From Polynucleobacter sp. AP-Kaivos-20-H2 (lineage in GTDB: Bacteria; Pseudomonadota; Gammaproteobacteria; Burkholderiales; Burkholderiaceae), in assembly GCF_018882215.1 (NCBI RefSeq), contig NZ_JACVOX010000001.1, forward strand, positions 543,902 to 607,901: DNA of 64,000 nt, written 5' to 3'. Position numbers and translations under genes: made by a program. Shown piece by piece: positions 62,358 to 64,000 of the stretch (position 1 is the stretch's first letter; each line of letters starts with the position of its first letter). The notes beneath the pieces were generated by a model, which was given only the letters and a program-made list of their open reading frames with translations, ran no database searches and was not told where the DNA came from.

Positions 62358-64000
62358 CTACTTGATTCTGATCTCTACATCGAGAGGAATGCCCTCTTTT
62401 CCAGCCTCTACAGACTTCACATCACCCAGCTGAATCCGATCCTTAAGGCTGGGGTCAGTCTTAACCATGAAGCCGAAGGCCGTCTTTGCCCTACTTTTTG
62501 CCAATTCCTTAAGCTCGGCATCAGTGATCTCTATTCCAGCGATCAATTCCTCATGCAGTTGCTCATTGCGCTTCTCGCCATCTGGAAGCGTCAATAGACG
62601 TTGTCCAAGCTTGATGCGCCCTATGTATTGGGCATATGCCGCCAACAGGCCTGACTGCACTTTCGGATCCGTAAATGATGGGGTGGGCACTGGTTCTCCA
62701 GGGGCCAACTTAAAACCAGCGTCTAGCAAAATAGCGCCATCTGCCTTAGCCCTTGCAAGCTCCTTCTTATCTTGCACAGGATCATAAGTACCGATGATCT
62801 CCAAGCTCGAATTCGGGCGCTTTACTAGATACTCGCCAAATTTTTCTAGGCGGTCTTGATCTGCAACCAGAAAGACTGCTTCTCCAGGCACTGCATTAAC
62901 ACCCTCTTCGCCACCCATTCCCAAAATAGATGCAAGGGCTCTAAACGGTGCTGTTGCTACGTTTGTTAGAACATTACTAATGGCCTGCCAAACCAAACCA
63001 CTGGCACTAAATTCTGGGGAGTCAACATTGCCTGCAATCCGAACCGTGACATCAATCGTGTCATCAGAGTCTTCTAACAAAGCAATTGCTAAGCCTAGCG
63101 GTAATTTTTTGCCAGTAAAGTCCGGTACCTCATCACCCAGCACCACCTTCTTAATAATGATCTGATTACTTCCATTGAGTTCGCCATCTTTGGCTTTGTA
63201 ATTGAGATTGAGGTTTAGTCGTCCACTAGTAATTTGATAGCCCGCGAATGTCATGACTGCAGGATTGAAGGTTGTCAACGGGAGGTTTCTAAAGGCCATC
63301 AAGATGTCGTGATTGCGCCGCGGGTCATCAAATGATGCTTGTCCTTTTGCTCGCATACTTCCTGAGCCAGCAACAACGCCGTCCATCGCCACAGTGGCAA
63401 ATCGACCAGGGGTATTGCTGACCCCCAAAAGAGTGGCATTGAACTTCTTCACATCCACCTTAAAATTAGGACGCATCGCCATATCCGAAAAGTACACTTC
63501 CCCACTCTTTAAGTTCATAGATCGAATATCCAAACTGAATGCAGAAGGAGCATCCGTTTTAGGGGTGGTCACAGGCTCAGCTTTTGTTTCTGTTGTTGGC
63601 TTAGAAAATAACCTTCTGAAGTTTGAGAACCCTTCTTCATTAATTTCAAATTGAAGGGTTGGTGCATTAATGATCAATTCATCAATTGCTAGAGAATTAC
63701 TTGAAGACTGTTTTGATTTAACTGATTTGTATTCAAGCTGGCGAATATCAGCCACCTTCCAAACAATCAGAGGATACTTTTGACCTTTTTCTAGGATCGC
63801 CAAATCTGAAACATGGATATCACCAGAAACTGAATCAACCCCACCGCCAAACTTCACGACAAGATCTGCATTAACTGCACCACTCTTACCAATCAGCTCT
63901 TTATTCGCCGGTACTAGAGCAATGATGGGTGCTATTGCCAAACCCTCAATCTTGACCTTACCCTCGACTGACTTTGAATCGGTATTGAAATCCCAATGCG
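62358..64000 (-). CDS. DUF748-family protein, C-terminal part (start outside window)
   Basis: The frame stays open to the right edge, so the N-terminus is missing; at least 547 residues are visible. The repeated AsmA/DUF748-type beta structure is seen in SVDSVSGDIHVSDLAILEK and LNLNYKAKDGELNGSNQIII; the region DRLEKFGEYLVKRPNSSLEI looks like a small OmpA-like peptidoglycan-binding fold. Related to the AsmA-like envelope proteins that carry lipids between membranes. The 64-kb window contains only the end of the gene. Confidence 0.82.
   Translation of the reverse strand, partial: HWDFNTDSKSVEGKVKIEGLAIAPIIALVPANKELIGKSGAVNADLVVKFGGGVDSVSGDIHVSDLAILEKGQKYPLIVWKVADIRQLEYKSVKSKQSSSNSLAIDELIINAPTLQFEINEEGFSNFRRLFSKPTTETKAEPVTTPKTDAPSAFSLDIRSMNLKSGEVYFSDMAMRPNFKVDVKKFNATLLGVSNTPGRFATVAMDGVVAGSGSMRAKGQASFDDPRRNHDILMAFRNLPLTTFNPAVMTFAGYQITSGRLNLNLNYKAKDGELNGSNQIIIKKVVLGDEVPDFTGKKLPLGLAIALLEDSDDTIDVTVRIAGNVDSPEFSASGLVWQAISNVLTNVATAPFRALASILGMGGEEGVNAVPGEAVFLVADQDRLEKFGEYLVKRPNSSLEIIGTYDPVQDKKELARAKADGAILLDAGFKLAPGEPVPTPSFTDPKVQSGLLAAYAQYIGRIKLGQRLLTLPDGEKRNEQLHEELIAGIEITDAELKELAKSRAKTAFGFMVKTDPSLKDRIQLGDVKSVEAGKEGIPLDVEIRIK

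Overview
The window looks like a chromosome segment of a free-living betaproteobacterium of the order Burkholderiales, most likely a motile Polynucleobacter or close relative. The evidence is the moderate GC content, the gene order spoT-rpoZ-gmk-yicC / rph-rdgB-hemW typical of Burkholderiales, tripartite-transporter binding proteins of the Bug type, and the NAD-linked formate dehydrogenase. Genus is inference from gene order and protein style; no database was searched. No phage, insertion sequence or CRISPR array was seen.

Left part (1-23.5 kb): motility. After the tail of a Ser/Thr-rich octapeptide-repeat protein and a convergent TPR/O-GlcNAc-transferase-like enzyme comes a flagellar block read on the minus strand: fliF-G-H-I-J-K followed by a BLUF photoreceptor gene, a small unknown gene, then fliL-M-N-O-P-Q-R; fliE is divergent from fliF. 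Next come fliT with a second FliK-like protein and a free-standing FlhB-C-like protein, a NarL-type response regulator, two degenerate EAL-HDOD proteins, a tiny H-box protein, a small gene behind a good sigma-28 promoter candidate, a Tat-exported FAH-family protein and a CBS protein. The flagellar type III export gate (FliOPQR), C-ring (FliMN, FliG), MS ring (FliF), ATPase complex (FliHIJ) and hook-length control are encoded here; flhA, flhB, hook/rod and flagellin genes are not.

23.7-29.4 kb: cell envelope. A TPR/NTF2-like exported protein and an L,D-transpeptidase form one operon; a PDZ-SPOR protein and an M23 endopeptidase run the other way; a ParA-like ATPase and a bactofilin form an operon convergent with the M23 gene. 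The set suggests local peptidoglycan modelling guided by a bactofilin scaffold.

29.6-40.5 kb: a remnant of an FMN-binding glutamate synthase gene beside tRNA-Arg(ACG), then housekeeping genes (greB, spoT, rpoZ, gmk, yicC, rph, rdgB, hemW) and an acyl-CoA set (crotonase-fold protein, Bug binding protein, class III CoA-transferase).

40.5-64 kb: an alkyl sulfatase, an orphan seven-helix HELNQP histidine kinase, an outer-membrane barrel, tRNA-Ser(TGA), a Phd/VapC-type toxin-antitoxin pair, an LhgO-like flavoenzyme, the operon pgi-pgm-nadA-nadC, a higBA-type toxin-antitoxin pair with a clear palindromic operator, a TAXI receptor, nadB, an NAD-linked formate dehydrogenase (alpha plus a fused gamma-beta subunit), a small lipoprotein and the C-terminal part of a DUF748 protein cut by the right edge.

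The best candidates for something new are the Ser/Thr octapeptide protein next to an OGT-like enzyme, the BLUF gene inside the fli operon with its key glutamine replaced by glutamate, the ParA-bactofilin-M23 arrangement, the 68-residue stand-alone H-box protein, and the small sigma-28-linked gene.
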